DNA of 64,000 bases from Streptomyces echinoruber (GCF_014651135.1 NZ_BMWH01000002.1:186001-250000); one strand, 5' to 3'; shown: positions 33,523-40,613, counted from the first letter of the stretch. Notes: generated by a model from the letters alone, not told the origin. Numbers and translations: made by a program.

Positions 33523-33854
33523 CAAGGCCACTGATGACCGTTTTGACCATCATCGCCCTCGGGGACGGCGTGCCGCTCGACTGCTGCGACGAGGACACCG
33601 CGCACGTCTGGGTGCGCGTCACCGCTTGGTCGCCGCGGCGCGCGTTCCTGACCGGCGCGGCCCCGTTCGTTGAGGCGTCCGGGCGGCCGGCCGCTGAACT
33701 CGTCGGCGTGCGCTTCCTGGCGGACCTCGATCTCGACAACCCGCCCGGCAACGCGGACACGGCCGGCGAGCGGCTGGAATGGCCGAACCTGCGCCCGGCG
33801 CCGCCGCTGCCCTCCGAGTGGATGAGGGCCAACCGGCCGGAGGTGAAGCGGTGA
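33519..33854 (+). CDS. Small protein of unknown function
   Basis: A 111-residue protein with GTG 33519 overlapping the previous stop. It begins TRPLMTVLTIIALGDGVPLD and has mixed alpha/beta character with several acidic stretches (ADLDLDNPPGNADTA). There is no signal, membrane segment or recognisable motif. Confidence 0.55.
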   Translation: MTRPLMTVLTIIALGDGVPLDCCDEDTAHVWVRVTAWSPRRAFLTGAAPFVEASGRPAAELVGVRFLADLDLDNPPGNADTAGERLEWPNLRPAPPLPSEWMRANRPEVKR

Positions 33855-34309
33855 CGGCGACTGTCGCCGAGGTCACGGACCAGGAGATCGCACGGCGCCT
33901 GACCTCCGCCGAGGTGTCGAACCTCTCCGTTGCGCGGGCGCTCGGCGTGCCGTGGGGGCGCGTCGACGAGGTGCGGCGGCGGCTCGGGCTGGCGACGTAC
34001 CGGCGGGGGCGGCGCGTGCCGGAGACGACGTGGCAGGAGGCGGTGCGGCGGCGCGTGCGGGAGGTGCCCGGCGGTCACGCCGACTGGACCGGTAGCTACC
34101 ACCCGAACGGGACGCCGATCCTGTCGTGGCGCGGCCGCGCCCAGACCGCGTACCAGGCGGTGTTCCGGCTGCACTACCGGCGCCCGCCGCAGGACAACAT
34201 CTCGCACTCCCCGGAGTGCGACCGTGAGCGCTGCGTCGCCGGCGAGCACCTGGAGGACCGTGTCCTGCGTGAGCAGCGCCGGTCCCGTGAGGCGGGGGGC
34301 GTGCGGTGA
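33851..34309 (+). CDS. Helix-turn-helix protein with HNH-like Cys/His tail
   Basis: A 152-residue protein with GTG 33851, again in a GTGA overlap. The N-terminal half has a homeodomain-like helix-turn-helix (IARRLTSAEVSNLSVARALG, then VPWGRVDEVRRRLG). The C-terminal half has SWRGRAQTAYQAVFRLHYRR followed by HSPECDRERCVAGEHLEDRV. That ending resembles the zinc/H-N-H block of small phage homing-type nucleases (H.C...RC..P.HLE). Whether it cuts DNA is not shown by sequence. Confidence 0.6.
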   Translation: MTATVAEVTDQEIARRLTSAEVSNLSVARALGVPWGRVDEVRRRLGLATYRRGRRVPETTWQEAVRRRVREVPGGHADWTGSYHPNGTPILSWRGRAQTAYQAVFRLHYRRPPQDNISHSPECDRERCVAGEHLEDRVLREQRRSREAGGVR

Positions 34310-34515
34310 GCGCGTGGCCGTACGCCACCTGCGACGGACAGATCGATCTCGTCGCGGTCGAGCGGGTGCTGCGCGGCACGCTGCACCACAGCGCGCTGAC
34401 GCCCGAGGAGCGCAAGTACGCGGCCCGGCACTCGACGGTGTCGGTGAAGGACGCTGCGCGGCTGCTCGGCGTCACGGACAAGACGATCCAGCGGTGGCGT
34501 GAGGAAGCGTCATGA
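34306..34515 (+). CDS. Small MerR/HTH-like DNA-binding protein
   Basis: A 69-residue protein with a C-terminal helix-turn-helix (STVSVKDAARLLGVTDKTIQ, then RWREEA) of the kind in excisionase and small phage regulators. The N-terminus has DLVAVERVLRGTLHH. GTG 34306 overlaps the previous stop. It could be an excisionase-like or regulatory protein. Confidence 0.6.
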   Translation: MSAWPYATCDGQIDLVAVERVLRGTLHHSALTPEERKYAARHSTVSVKDAARLLGVTDKTIQRWREEAS

Positions 34516-34772
34516 TCGAGGCGTTTGAGGCGGCCGCGTTGATGCTCTGGCTCGCGTTCGACGCGCTCGGGTCGGTGGTCTGGTGGTGGGGTCCGCCGCT
34601 GCTCGCGGTGGTCGCGGTCGGGGTGTGGCGGTCGCTGCGGCCGACCGGTGCGCACCGTCTGCCGCGGCGCGCACCGGCGGCGGCCGGCGGTGACACGGAC
34701 ACGATGCCGCTCACCGTCGTCTCCCGCCCGCCGGCGCCCCCCAGGGGCGCCGGCGGGGAGACGGACGGCTGA
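34512..34772 (+). CDS. Small single-pass membrane protein
   Basis: An 86-residue protein whose ATG overlaps the previous stop (ATGA). One long hydrophobic region (ALMLWLAFDALGSVVWWWGP and PLLAVVAVGVW) probably crosses the membrane once or twice. It is followed by a Pro/Gly/Ala-rich cytoplasmic or external tail. The function is unknown. Confidence 0.6.
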   Translation: MIEAFEAAALMLWLAFDALGSVVWWWGPPLLAVVAVGVWRSLRPTGAHRLPRRAPAAAGGDTDTMPLTVVSRPPAPPRGAGGETDG

Positions 34773-35236
34773 TGCCCCGCCTGAGCCGCTACGCGCCTGA
34801 CACGCTGCCCCGGCCGCATGACTGGGAAGCGGACGCCGCCTGCCTCGATGCGGACCCGGGTCTGTTCTTCCCCGCGGACCACGGCCGCGCGGCGCCGCTT
34901 GTCGAGCAGCAGGCCAAGGCGGTGTGTGCGCTCTGTCCCGTCGTCGAGGCGTGTCTACGTCACGCCCTGACGTGGCCGGAGAGTGCCGGCGTGTGGGGCG
35001 GCCTGGGTGAGGGGGAGCGGGCGCTGCTGCGGCGCCGGATGCAGCGGCGTTCCCGGCGGGCTGCTGCTCGGGCCAAACGACGGGAGGAAGCCGGTGCCGC
35101 CGAGACGGAGGAGACGGCCTCTGCCCCCGCTGCCCGTCCTCGCGCCGGGTCAGCTCCTCGACTGGACGGACCGGGCGCACTGGTCGGACAGGGCCGCGCC
35201 GTGCCGCTACTGCGAGCGGCTCACCCACCTGCGTGA
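34772..35236 (+). CDS. WhiB-family iron-sulfur transcription factor
   Basis: A 154-residue protein with all WhiB landmarks. The four cysteines are in DAACLDADPG and AVCALCPVVEACLRHAL (C-x2-C-x5-C), then the GVWGGL turn and a basic helix RALLRRRMQRRSRRAAARAK. WhiB proteins bind a 4Fe-4S cluster and sigma factor region 4 to redirect host transcription, and many actinophages and plasmids carry one. The tail after residue 105 is low-complexity and overlaps the next gene in another frame, so the functional part may end there. Its start overlaps the previous stop (TGATG). Confidence 0.9.
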   Translation: MPRLSRYAPDTLPRPHDWEADAACLDADPGLFFPADHGRAAPLVEQQAKAVCALCPVVEACLRHALTWPESAGVWGGLGEGERALLRRRMQRRSRRAAARAKRREEAGAAETEETASAPAARPRAGSAPRLDGPGALVGQGRAVPLLRAAHPPA

Positions 35237-35339
35237 CGAGCAGGGACAGCCGGCGCACAAGGCGTGCGCCGAGGAAGACGGGGCCCGGCGCGGCGTACAG
35301 GCCGCGCGGGCCTACAGGAGCGGAAGGACCCAGGCGTGA
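35094..35339 (+). CDS. Small CxxC zinc-binding protein overlapping the whiB-like gene
   Basis: An 81-residue protein with GTG 35094 behind the strong ribosome site GGGAGGAAG. It lies in a different frame from the last 47 codons of the WhiB gene. After a Pro/Arg leader it has LLDWTDRAHWSDRAAPCRYC, then ERLTHLRDEQGQPAHKAC, a C-x2-C...H..C metal-site pattern. The clear ribosome site and motif support it over the WhiB tail. Confidence 0.6.
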   Translation: MPPRRRRRPLPPLPVLAPGQLLDWTDRAHWSDRAAPCRYCERLTHLRDEQGQPAHKACAEEDGARRGVQAARAYRSGRTQA

Positions 35340-35557
35340 GCCACCCCAAGCAGAAGCGGCCCCGGTTGAGGGGCGAAGAGCGCGCGGTGAAGGCGCGCGA
35401 TCTGCGGGACCGGTACGAGGGCGGCTCGTCGATCCGCGGCCTCGTGTCCCTGTCCGGCCTGTCGTACGCCACGGTGCGGGTGCTGCTGCTCGAGGCGGGG
35501 ACGCGGCTGCGGCCGCGTGGCGGGCCGCGGACGTCCCGCATCGAGACCGGCGCGTAG
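35336..35557 (+). CDS. Small helix-turn-helix protein
   Basis: A 73-residue basic protein with GTG 35336 in a GTGA overlap. The DNA-binding unit is LRDRYEGGSSIRGLVSLSGL then SYATVRVLLLEAGTRLRPRG. This is the small helix-turn-helix common in Streptomyces mobile elements and repeated twice in the next gene. It may be a DNA-binding regulator or nucleoid-type protein. Confidence 0.65.
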   Translation: MSHPKQKRPRLRGEERAVKARDLRDRYEGGSSIRGLVSLSGLSYATVRVLLLEAGTRLRPRGGPRTSRIETGA

Positions 35558-35642
35558 CGGAGCGCATCCCACTGGCGACGGGGGCCGGGGCTGCCGACGT
35601 GCGGCCGGCCCGGCCCCTCCCTTCCCTTTGAAAGGCACTGCT

Positions 35643-35966
35643 GTGACGCGCAGTTCCATGTCCGCGGACGTTGTCCGCCTGTACCGCGACGGGCTGTCGA
35701 TACGGGCCGCCGCCGCTGCGACGGGCACGTCCTACAACCGCGCCCGCAGGGCGCTCCTCGATGCCGGGGTGACGCTCCGCGATCCGGCCCGGCTCGGCTC
35801 CACGCTCGCGCTCGCCGACGACTGCGCCCGCCTGTACCGGCGCGGCCTGAGCATCCGTGCCGTCGCCGGGCGCGTCGGCTACTCCTACCGGTACGTGCGT
35901 GACCTGATCCTCGCCGGCGGCGCCGAGCTGCGTGACCGCGCCGGCCGGGCGAGGGCTGCGTCGTGA
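35643..35966 (+). CDS. Protein with two tandem helix-turn-helix units
   Basis: A 107-residue protein with GTG 35643 after GAAAGG. Two homologous units are seen. Unit 1 is VRLYRDGLSIRAAAAATGTS then YNRARRALLDAGVTLRD. Unit 2 is ARLYRRGLSIRAVAGRVGYS then YRYVRDLILAGGAELRD. Both match the single unit of the preceding gene, so this is an internal duplication. A protein of this kind could bind a direct-repeat site. The target is unknown. Confidence 0.65.
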   Translation: MTRSSMSADVVRLYRDGLSIRAAAAATGTSYNRARRALLDAGVTLRDPARLGSTLALADDCARLYRRGLSIRAVAGRVGYSYRYVRDLILAGGAELRDRAGRARAAS

Positions 35967-36361
35967 CCCGGTACTGGCACGGCGGTGTGCCCGGTCGGCT
36001 GCCGGGCGACCGGCTGCTGCCGCCGGCCGTGACCGGCACCGAGCGGACCCTGACGCGGTACGCGCACGTGCTCGGCGCCAGTGCGGAGCGCGCCCGCCGT
36101 GACCGCGTGTACGTCGCCACCGGCCGCGACATCGCCCGCGTGTACGCGGCGTTCTACCCGGACGGCGCGCTGTACGAGGTGCTGCCGGTCGGCGGCATGA
36201 CCGCGGACCCGGACTGCCTCGTCGACGGCGTGTCGTGGGAGTACCCGGCCGCCGTCGTCGTCGATGTCGTCGACCCGGTCGTCCTGCTGCGGGGCCGCTC
36301 GGTCGACGCCTGGCTGCGGCTGCTGAACCGGGCGACCGCGCGCGCGGGGGAGGCGACGTGA
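35963..36361 (+). CDS. Arr/ART-fold-like protein, candidate ADP-ribosyltransferase
   Basis: A 132-residue protein with GTG 35963 overlapping the previous stop. The layout recalls rifampin ADP-ribosyltransferase (Arr) and related small ART-fold proteins. It has an opening strand with YWHGGVPGRLPGDRLLPP (compare YHGT...GDLL), a central DRVYVATGRDIARVYAAFY, and ALYEVLPVGGMTADPDCLVD then SWEYPAAVVVDVVDPVVLL. Arr uses NAD to modify its target. Here the substrate could be a host or phage macromolecule, or the fold may be inactive. The similarity is judged by eye only. Confidence 0.45.
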   Translation: MTRYWHGGVPGRLPGDRLLPPAVTGTERTLTRYAHVLGASAERARRDRVYVATGRDIARVYAAFYPDGALYEVLPVGGMTADPDCLVDGVSWEYPAAVVVDVVDPVVLLRGRSVDAWLRLLNRATARAGEAT

Positions 36362-36540
36362 TGGAACTCGCCGCGCTCGTGCTCCTGATCGTCAATGCGG
36401 CGTCCGGGCTGATGGGGCACTCGGCTCAGCTCGGCCCGCTGCGGCGCGATGTGGTGCGCGCGCTGCAGCGGGCACGCCGCGGCCGGCGGCCGCGGCCGGA
36501 GCGGGCGCCGTGGTGGGCGCGGGGCAGGGCCGGCCGGTGA
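36361..36540 (+). CDS. Small membrane protein with basic tail
   Basis: A 59-residue protein whose ATG overlaps the previous stop (TGATG). One N-terminal membrane segment (ELAALVLLIVNAASGLMGH) is followed by a highly basic tail. The function is unknown. Confidence 0.5.
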   Translation: MELAALVLLIVNAASGLMGHSAQLGPLRRDVVRALQRARRGRRPRPERAPWWARGRAGR

Positions 36541-36764
36541 GCGCCGCGACGCTGCCGCCGCTCGGCCGCTGCCAGCTGTGCCGTGTTCGCCGGCATCTGT
36601 CGGCGCACAAGTCCAGGCGTGACGGGCTCGTGCGGAACCTGTGCACGTCGTGCTACTCGGACGCCACGCTCACCGAGGAGCGCGGCGGGTTCGTCGACTG
36701 GGACCAGGCGCTCGATCACGGGCCGGGTGAGGACCTGCTGACCTGGCTGCGGGGTGACCTGTGA
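36537..36764 (+). CDS. Small four-cysteine zinc-ribbon-like protein
   Basis: A 75-residue protein with GTG 36537 in a GTGA overlap. GRCQLCRVRRHLSAHKSRR and RNLCTSCYSDATL form a C-x2-C...C-x2-C zinc ribbon. It is the last gene of the coupled chain that began at 30861. The function is unknown. Confidence 0.6.
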   Translation: MSAATLPPLGRCQLCRVRRHLSAHKSRRDGLVRNLCTSCYSDATLTEERGGFVDWDQALDHGPGEDLLTWLRGDL

Positions 36765-36775
36765 CGGCCGCGCGG

Positions 36776-36988
36776 TCACTTCTCCTTGGGCGGGGCCGGC
36801 AAGGTCGTGATGCCGAGCGCCTCCAGGGCTCGCTCGTAGAGGTCTATGGAGACGATCGCCGCCACCCGCTTGCCGCGGCTGGTCAGGACGGTGGCGCCGT
36901 TGCCGTACTTGGCGCGGCCGACGGCGTCCGCGAAGGAGTTCCGCACGTCGGCGATCTTCTCGACGTGCTCAACGATCGGTTGTGTCAT
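36776..36988 (-). CDS. Phd/YefM-family antitoxin-like protein
   Basis: A 70-residue protein of the Phd/YefM type. TQPIVEHVEKIADVRNSFAD begins the N-terminal DNA-binding half, and ATVLTSRGKRVAAIVSIDLY is the typical core. No toxin gene is adjacent on either side, so it may be an orphan or a regulator. ATG 36988 is chosen because a TGACGC...TACACT promoter pattern sits just before it, suggesting a leaderless message; the frame is open 20 codons further. It is the only leftward gene in this operon region. Confidence 0.7.
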   Translation of the reverse strand: MTQPIVEHVEKIADVRNSFADAVGRAKYGNGATVLTSRGKRVAAIVSIDLYERALEALGITTLPAPPKEK

Positions 36989-37127
36989 GGCGTCAGTGTA
37001 CGACGCGGCGTTGGCGTGCGTCATGCTCATGCTGCGCTTTATGTACATGAGCGCTATGATCTAGGGGTGCCCCGCCCCGCCTGCACCCGATTTTTCCGCC
37101 TGACCAGCACGACCAGAGAGACAGCCC

Positions 37128-38149
37128 GTGAGCGTGGATGAACAGGACGACCGCAAGGCAGGTGCGGTGCCGAATTCCTTCGGCAACGCGCTGGCCTGGA
37201 GATGGACGCGCCAGATGCCCCGCGGTTTGAAGGGCGGCTTCCTGACGATGCTGTACGCCCTGCGCGCGATGGCGGCACCGTCGGGTGAGCTTCGCTTCGC
37301 CGACGGCAAGCCAATCAAGATCCAGGACATCGCGAAGGCTGCGGGGTGCCGCGAGCACGATGCGCGCCGGTACCTGGACGCGGGCATACGGGCGGGCGTG
37401 GTGCTGGTCGACGGTGAGCGGCGCCGTGGACGGTCCACCCGGTACGCCATCACCGGTGCTGTCCCGTATCCCGACTGGACGGCGGCCGAGGACTACCTGA
37501 AGGCCACCGCCCGCCGGCGTGCCCAGGGCGACGCCCCGGAGGGAAGTTCGGGCCACAGAGGCACGAACCAGTTCGGGCCACAGAGGCACGAACTCGGGGC
37601 TGCGAACGAGGAAGCAGTTCGTGCCACAGAGGCACGTATGAGTTCGGGCCACAGTGGACCGACCGGTTCGGGCCACAGAGGCCCGAACAACCCAGGTAGT
37701 TCCCAGGGGGTTTCCCACGAGGGGGCTGATGTAGTTCCCCAACCTCAGGTGGATGGGGGCTCGCCGACGCAAAGCGACCAGACCCCGAACCAGGAAGACG
37801 ACCAGGGCGACCACCCGTTCGGCCGGTGCGAGGTGTGCAGGGTCCCGCTGGTCCGCCCGGGGCTGAAGCGCTGCTCTGCCCACCGGGAGGCCCCGGGCCG
37901 CCGCAGGCCCCGCAGGGGGCGCAGCGAGCCCGTCCAGGCGCCGCTGCTGACCCGGTTCCCCGCACCCCCGACGAGCCGTGCGAGGCCGCCCCAGCGCCCT
38001 TCCAGCCGCCCAAGCCGGACCCGCTGGCCCCTCTGCGGATCTGCGGGTGCGGCCGCGAGTTCCGCGACCGCGCCCCGGCCGCCCGCTGCCCCGACTGCCT
38101 GTACGCCGAGCACGCCGAGGCTGCCCGCCTCCGCCAGTTCGGCACCTGA
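37128..38149 (+). CDS. Replication-initiator-like winged-helix protein with internal iterons and an apparent frameshift
   Basis: The N-terminal 125 residues look like a winged-helix replisome organiser (GLKGGFLTMLYALRAMAAPS, IKIQDIAKAAGCREHDARRY, LDAGIRAGVVLVDGERRRGR). Then comes a Ser/Gly/His-rich stretch encoded by five iterons, and a zinc-ribbon-like GRCEVCRVPLVRPGLKRCSAH. After about 37955 the plausible coding frame moves by -1. The shifted frame encodes RICGCGREFRDRAPAARCPD and ends at 38149, while the original frame becomes nonsense. A CCCC run at 37958-37961 is the likely point. This could be programmed frameshifting, a real mutation or a base-call error. The role is inferred from the fold and iterons, by analogy with phage lambda O. 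Confidence 0.65.
37546..37688 (+). repeat. Five palindromic iterons inside the initiator-like gene (candidate replication origin)
   Basis: Copies start at 37546, 37571, 37617, 37642 and 37666. Each is 23 bp with arms GTTCGGGCC and GGCCCGAAC (or close variants) around ACAGA. The third copy has GTGCC and GGCAC, a compensated change, so the dyad itself is under selection. Two related GTAGTTCCC boxes follow at about 37697 and 37730. Iterons within the initiator gene are the lambda-type origin layout. Confidence 0.7.
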
Positions 38150-38168
38150 CCCACGAAGGAGAACCAAC

Positions 38169-38675
38169 GTGACGACATGGGATCCGCGCCTCGACGTCGT
38201 CGAGGCCCTCGAGTCGGCCGGCTGGACCGGCGACCCCGACAACCCGCTCGGCCTGCTGCGCCGCAGCGGCGCCGTGTGGGGCGTCACCAGCGACGGCGGC
38301 GACTCCAGCCTGACCGAGCCGGGCGGCGAGACGATCGCCTTCCCGCCGGGCGTGCCCGCCGCGGTCGTCGTCGCCGCCTGCCTGGCCGCGACCGGCGCGC
38401 CCGCCGGCCACGGCGGCGGCTGGTCCGACGAGGAGGCGCAGCACGTCCGCGCCACCGCCGCCGAGGTGATCGCCACGGCCCGCCCGCACCCCGCGGCGGT
38501 CGGCACGCCGCTCACCGGCGACGTGCGGCCGCTGCTGTCGGCGCTGCTCGCCCAGGTCGACTACCTCACCGCCCGGGTGGCCGTGGCCGAAGCCGCGGGC
38601 GCCGCCGTGTGCGACGCCGAGGGCCACGCGATCCCGCACACGCCCGGCTGCCCCGACGCCCCCGCCCGCGCATGA
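38169..38675 (+). CDS. Element protein of unknown function (168 aa)
   Basis: GTG 38169 follows ACGAAGGAGAACC, a strong ribosome site. The protein has DPRLDVVEALESAGWTGDPD at the start, an Ala/Val-rich middle (VPAAVVVAACLAATGAP) and a long helix LLSALLAQVDYLTARVAVAE. It is cytosolic, with no known motif. It lies in the same frame as the upstream initiator-like gene, but the strong internal start marks it as separate. Confidence 0.6.
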   Translation: MTTWDPRLDVVEALESAGWTGDPDNPLGLLRRSGAVWGVTSDGGDSSLTEPGGETIAFPPGVPAAVVVAACLAATGAPAGHGGGWSDEEAQHVRATAAEVIATARPHPAAVGTPLTGDVRPLLSALLAQVDYLTARVAVAEAAGAAVCDAEGHAIPHTPGCPDAPARA

Positions 38676-39619
38676 CCCCGAAGGGAACCCCCGTGCAGTA
38701 CGACACCCCCGAGGAACTCCGTGCCTTCCTGCGGCTGTGCCTCGCCGGCCCCGGCCGTGAAAAGTGCACCCCGGCCCGGCTCGTCGAGATCCTGCCCGAG
38801 CCGATGCACGACGAGCTGACCCGGCACGCGCCGCACCTGCGCGCCATGCGGCACCGCCTCGACGCGCTCGCCACGCAGCGGGAGAGGGCGCACCAGGAGT
38901 ACGCCGACGCGCTCGCCGCGTGGATCCGCGGCGAGGAACCCGAGCCGGCCGGCGAGCGGTACGTGATCGGCCGGAACGGCGTCTTCGCGACCCTGTACGA
39001 CCGGAAGGACGAGCGGCTCCTCGTGGAGAACGCGACCGAGGAGCACTGCCGCCGGGTGCGGGACGAGCTGCTCGCCGGCGAGCCGCAGCCGGCCGACCGG
39101 CCGGTGCCGCTCCCGGACGCCGTTACGGCCGCGCACGACGCCGCTGTGGCGCACGCCGTGGCGTGCGGCACCTGCTGGCCCGGTGCGCGGCTCGCGGAGA
39201 TGTGCGACGCGGGGCAGCGCGCGGCGCTCGCCGGCCTCGCCGGCCAGGCCGCGAAGGTGCTCGCCGGCGGACAGGGCGAGGCGCGCAAGCGGCTGGAGGA
39301 CCTGGAGGGCCTGGTCACCGAGTACCGGCTGCCGCCCGCCCCGCCCGCCTACACGCCGCTGATCGTGCGCCGCGACCCGGCCTACGACGGCACCCGGTGG
39401 GCCATCCTGCACGACCCCGGCGACAGCACAGTCCGCCGTGCGTGGACGGCTGACGGCTGGGAGATGGCCTGGTCCTTGACGCACCAGGAGGTCTTCTGCT
39501 GGCCGGACGCCGAGACCGCGCTCGCCCAGGCACGACGCGCACAGGCCCAGGACGACGAGCACGAACCCGACGTGGACGGCGCCGGCCGGACCCCGGCCGA
39601 GTACCACACCCGCCCGTGA
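38672..39619 (+). CDS. Element protein of unknown function (about 315 aa)
   Basis: ATG 38672 overlaps the previous stop; GTG 38693, behind GAAGGGA, is an equally good start. The N-terminal half is helical (EELRAFLRLCLAGPGREKCT, HLRAMRHRLDALATQRERAH). The middle has a possible Cys pair (ACGTCWPGARLAEMCDAG). The C-terminal part has beta character (RWAILHDPGDSTVRRAWTAD). It is unrecognised, probably cytosolic, and in one operon with its neighbours. Confidence 0.6.
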   Translation: MTPKGTPVQYDTPEELRAFLRLCLAGPGREKCTPARLVEILPEPMHDELTRHAPHLRAMRHRLDALATQRERAHQEYADALAAWIRGEEPEPAGERYVIGRNGVFATLYDRKDERLLVENATEEHCRRVRDELLAGEPQPADRPVPLPDAVTAAHDAAVAHAVACGTCWPGARLAEMCDAGQRAALAGLAGQAAKVLAGGQGEARKRLEDLEGLVTEYRLPPAPPAYTPLIVRRDPAYDGTRWAILHDPGDSTVRRAWTADGWEMAWSLTHQEVFCWPDAETALAQARRAQAQDDEHEPDVDGAGRTPAEYHTRP

Positions 39620-39663
39620 CCAGCCTCGCCTGCCCCGCCCGCCCCACACGACAAGGAGGAATC

Positions 39664-40140
39664 ATGACCCAGCAGCTGCCGCACGCCCCGTACATCGAAG
39701 CCGTCACCGACGCCCTCACCGCCGCCGGCCTGCCCCCCGCCGAGGTCGACGTCCGCGACGACGAGACCCGCGGCACCCACTGCTACCTCGACGCCGTGGT
39801 CACGCTCACCCCCGAGGCGTCCGGCATCCACGCCGGCCGCTTCGAGCACGGCCTGATCCTCGTCTGGGAGTGGCACACCGGCCTGGAGGAAGGCGGCGAC
39901 GAGCGTGGCCCCGTCTGGCAGTGGGCCTGGCGCAACGAGGACGGCTCCAACCAGCTGCCCGAGTGGCTGCCCGTCGCGGGCTACGCCTCCCCGCACTCCG
40001 TGGTCACCGCCGCCCAGCGGGTCCTCGCCGACCCCCGCCCCTACCGCGCCGGCGAGCGGGTCAACGGCGTGCTGTGGGGGCGCGCCGACGAGCTGGACGC
40101 CGCGTGCGAGGCGTGGGCCGCCGCCGAGACGGGCGAGTGA
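39664..40140 (+). CDS. Element protein of unknown function (158 aa)
   Basis: ATG 39664 follows ACAAGGAGGAATC. The protein has HAPYIEAVTDALTAAGLPPA, a strand-rich middle with Trp clusters (LILVWEWHTGLEEGG, PVWQWAWRNEDGSNQLPEWL) and a helical end. The Trp-rich core recalls the repeat domain in the genes at 59776 and 61036 but is not clearly the same. The function is unknown. Confidence 0.6.
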   Translation: MTQQLPHAPYIEAVTDALTAAGLPPAEVDVRDDETRGTHCYLDAVVTLTPEASGIHAGRFEHGLILVWEWHTGLEEGGDERGPVWQWAWRNEDGSNQLPEWLPVAGYASPHSVVTAAQRVLADPRPYRAGERVNGVLWGRADELDAACEAWAAAETGE

Positions 40141-40146
40141 CCGGCT

Positions 40147-40317
40147 GTGGCTCTGCACCTGACCGGCCTCAGCCCCGACGACCTCGCCGACGTCGTCGAC
40201 TGCCTGCTGCTGGCCGCCGAGCACACCGCCGACACCGACGGCGAGCTGGCCGCGCGCCGTCTCAGCCTCGCCCACCGGATCGGTGACGCGCTGAACAAGC
40301 TGCCGGCCGCGCCGTGA
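40147..40317 (+). CDS. Small helical protein (56 aa)
   Basis: GTG 40147 lies seven bases after the previous stop. The peptide is one helical unit (LSPDDLADVVDCLLLAAEHT, then GELAARRLSLAHRIGDALNK). Good codon use and tight spacing support it. The function is unknown. Confidence 0.5.
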   Translation: MALHLTGLSPDDLADVVDCLLLAAEHTADTDGELAARRLSLAHRIGDALNKLPAAP

Positions 40318-40331
40318 GCAGGCAGCGGAAC

Positions 40332-40360
40332 GGCCGCCCGCGCTCGTACCGCGGGCGGCC
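40332..40360 (+). terminator. Intergenic hairpin
   Basis: GGCCGCCCGCG and CGCGGGCGGCC form a perfect 11-bp stem with a seven-base loop between two co-directional genes. Confidence 0.6.
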
Positions 40361-40391
40361 GCCCACCCCGATCCCACCACAGGAAGCCACG

Positions 40392-40613
40392 ATGACCCAG
40401 CCCTCCTCCAGCGACATGGATCGCGCCCGACACGAAATCTCGAACGCGCTCCTGGCGATGACCGACCTCATAACGCCGATCTTCGACAAGGCCGACGGGA
40501 TGCGCGCCGACCTCGAACGCCGCGGCTGGTCGCCGACCGCCGCCGAGCAGGTCGCCCTCGTCTGGCTGCTCAACGCCGTCAACTCCGCCACGAACGGAGG
40601 CGCGACGGCGTGA
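40392..40613 (+). CDS. Small protein of unknown function (73 aa)
   Basis: ATG 40392 follows CACAGGAAGCC. The protein is helical and acidic at the start (DMDRARHEISNALLAMTDLI), with AAEQVALVWLLNAVNSATNG at the end. An upstream in-frame GTG at 40314 would add a basic leader over the hairpin and is less likely. Confidence 0.55.
   Translation: MTQPSSSDMDRARHEISNALLAMTDLITPIFDKADGMRADLERRGWSPTAAEQVALVWLLNAVNSATNGGATA

Noticed and set aside
37546..37688. Iterons considered as a CRISPR-like array or a simple protein repeat
   Set aside because: The spacers are 1-23 bp and not unique-length. The repeats are dyads, and the encoded peptide repeats are not in a constant frame, so DNA function is more likely.
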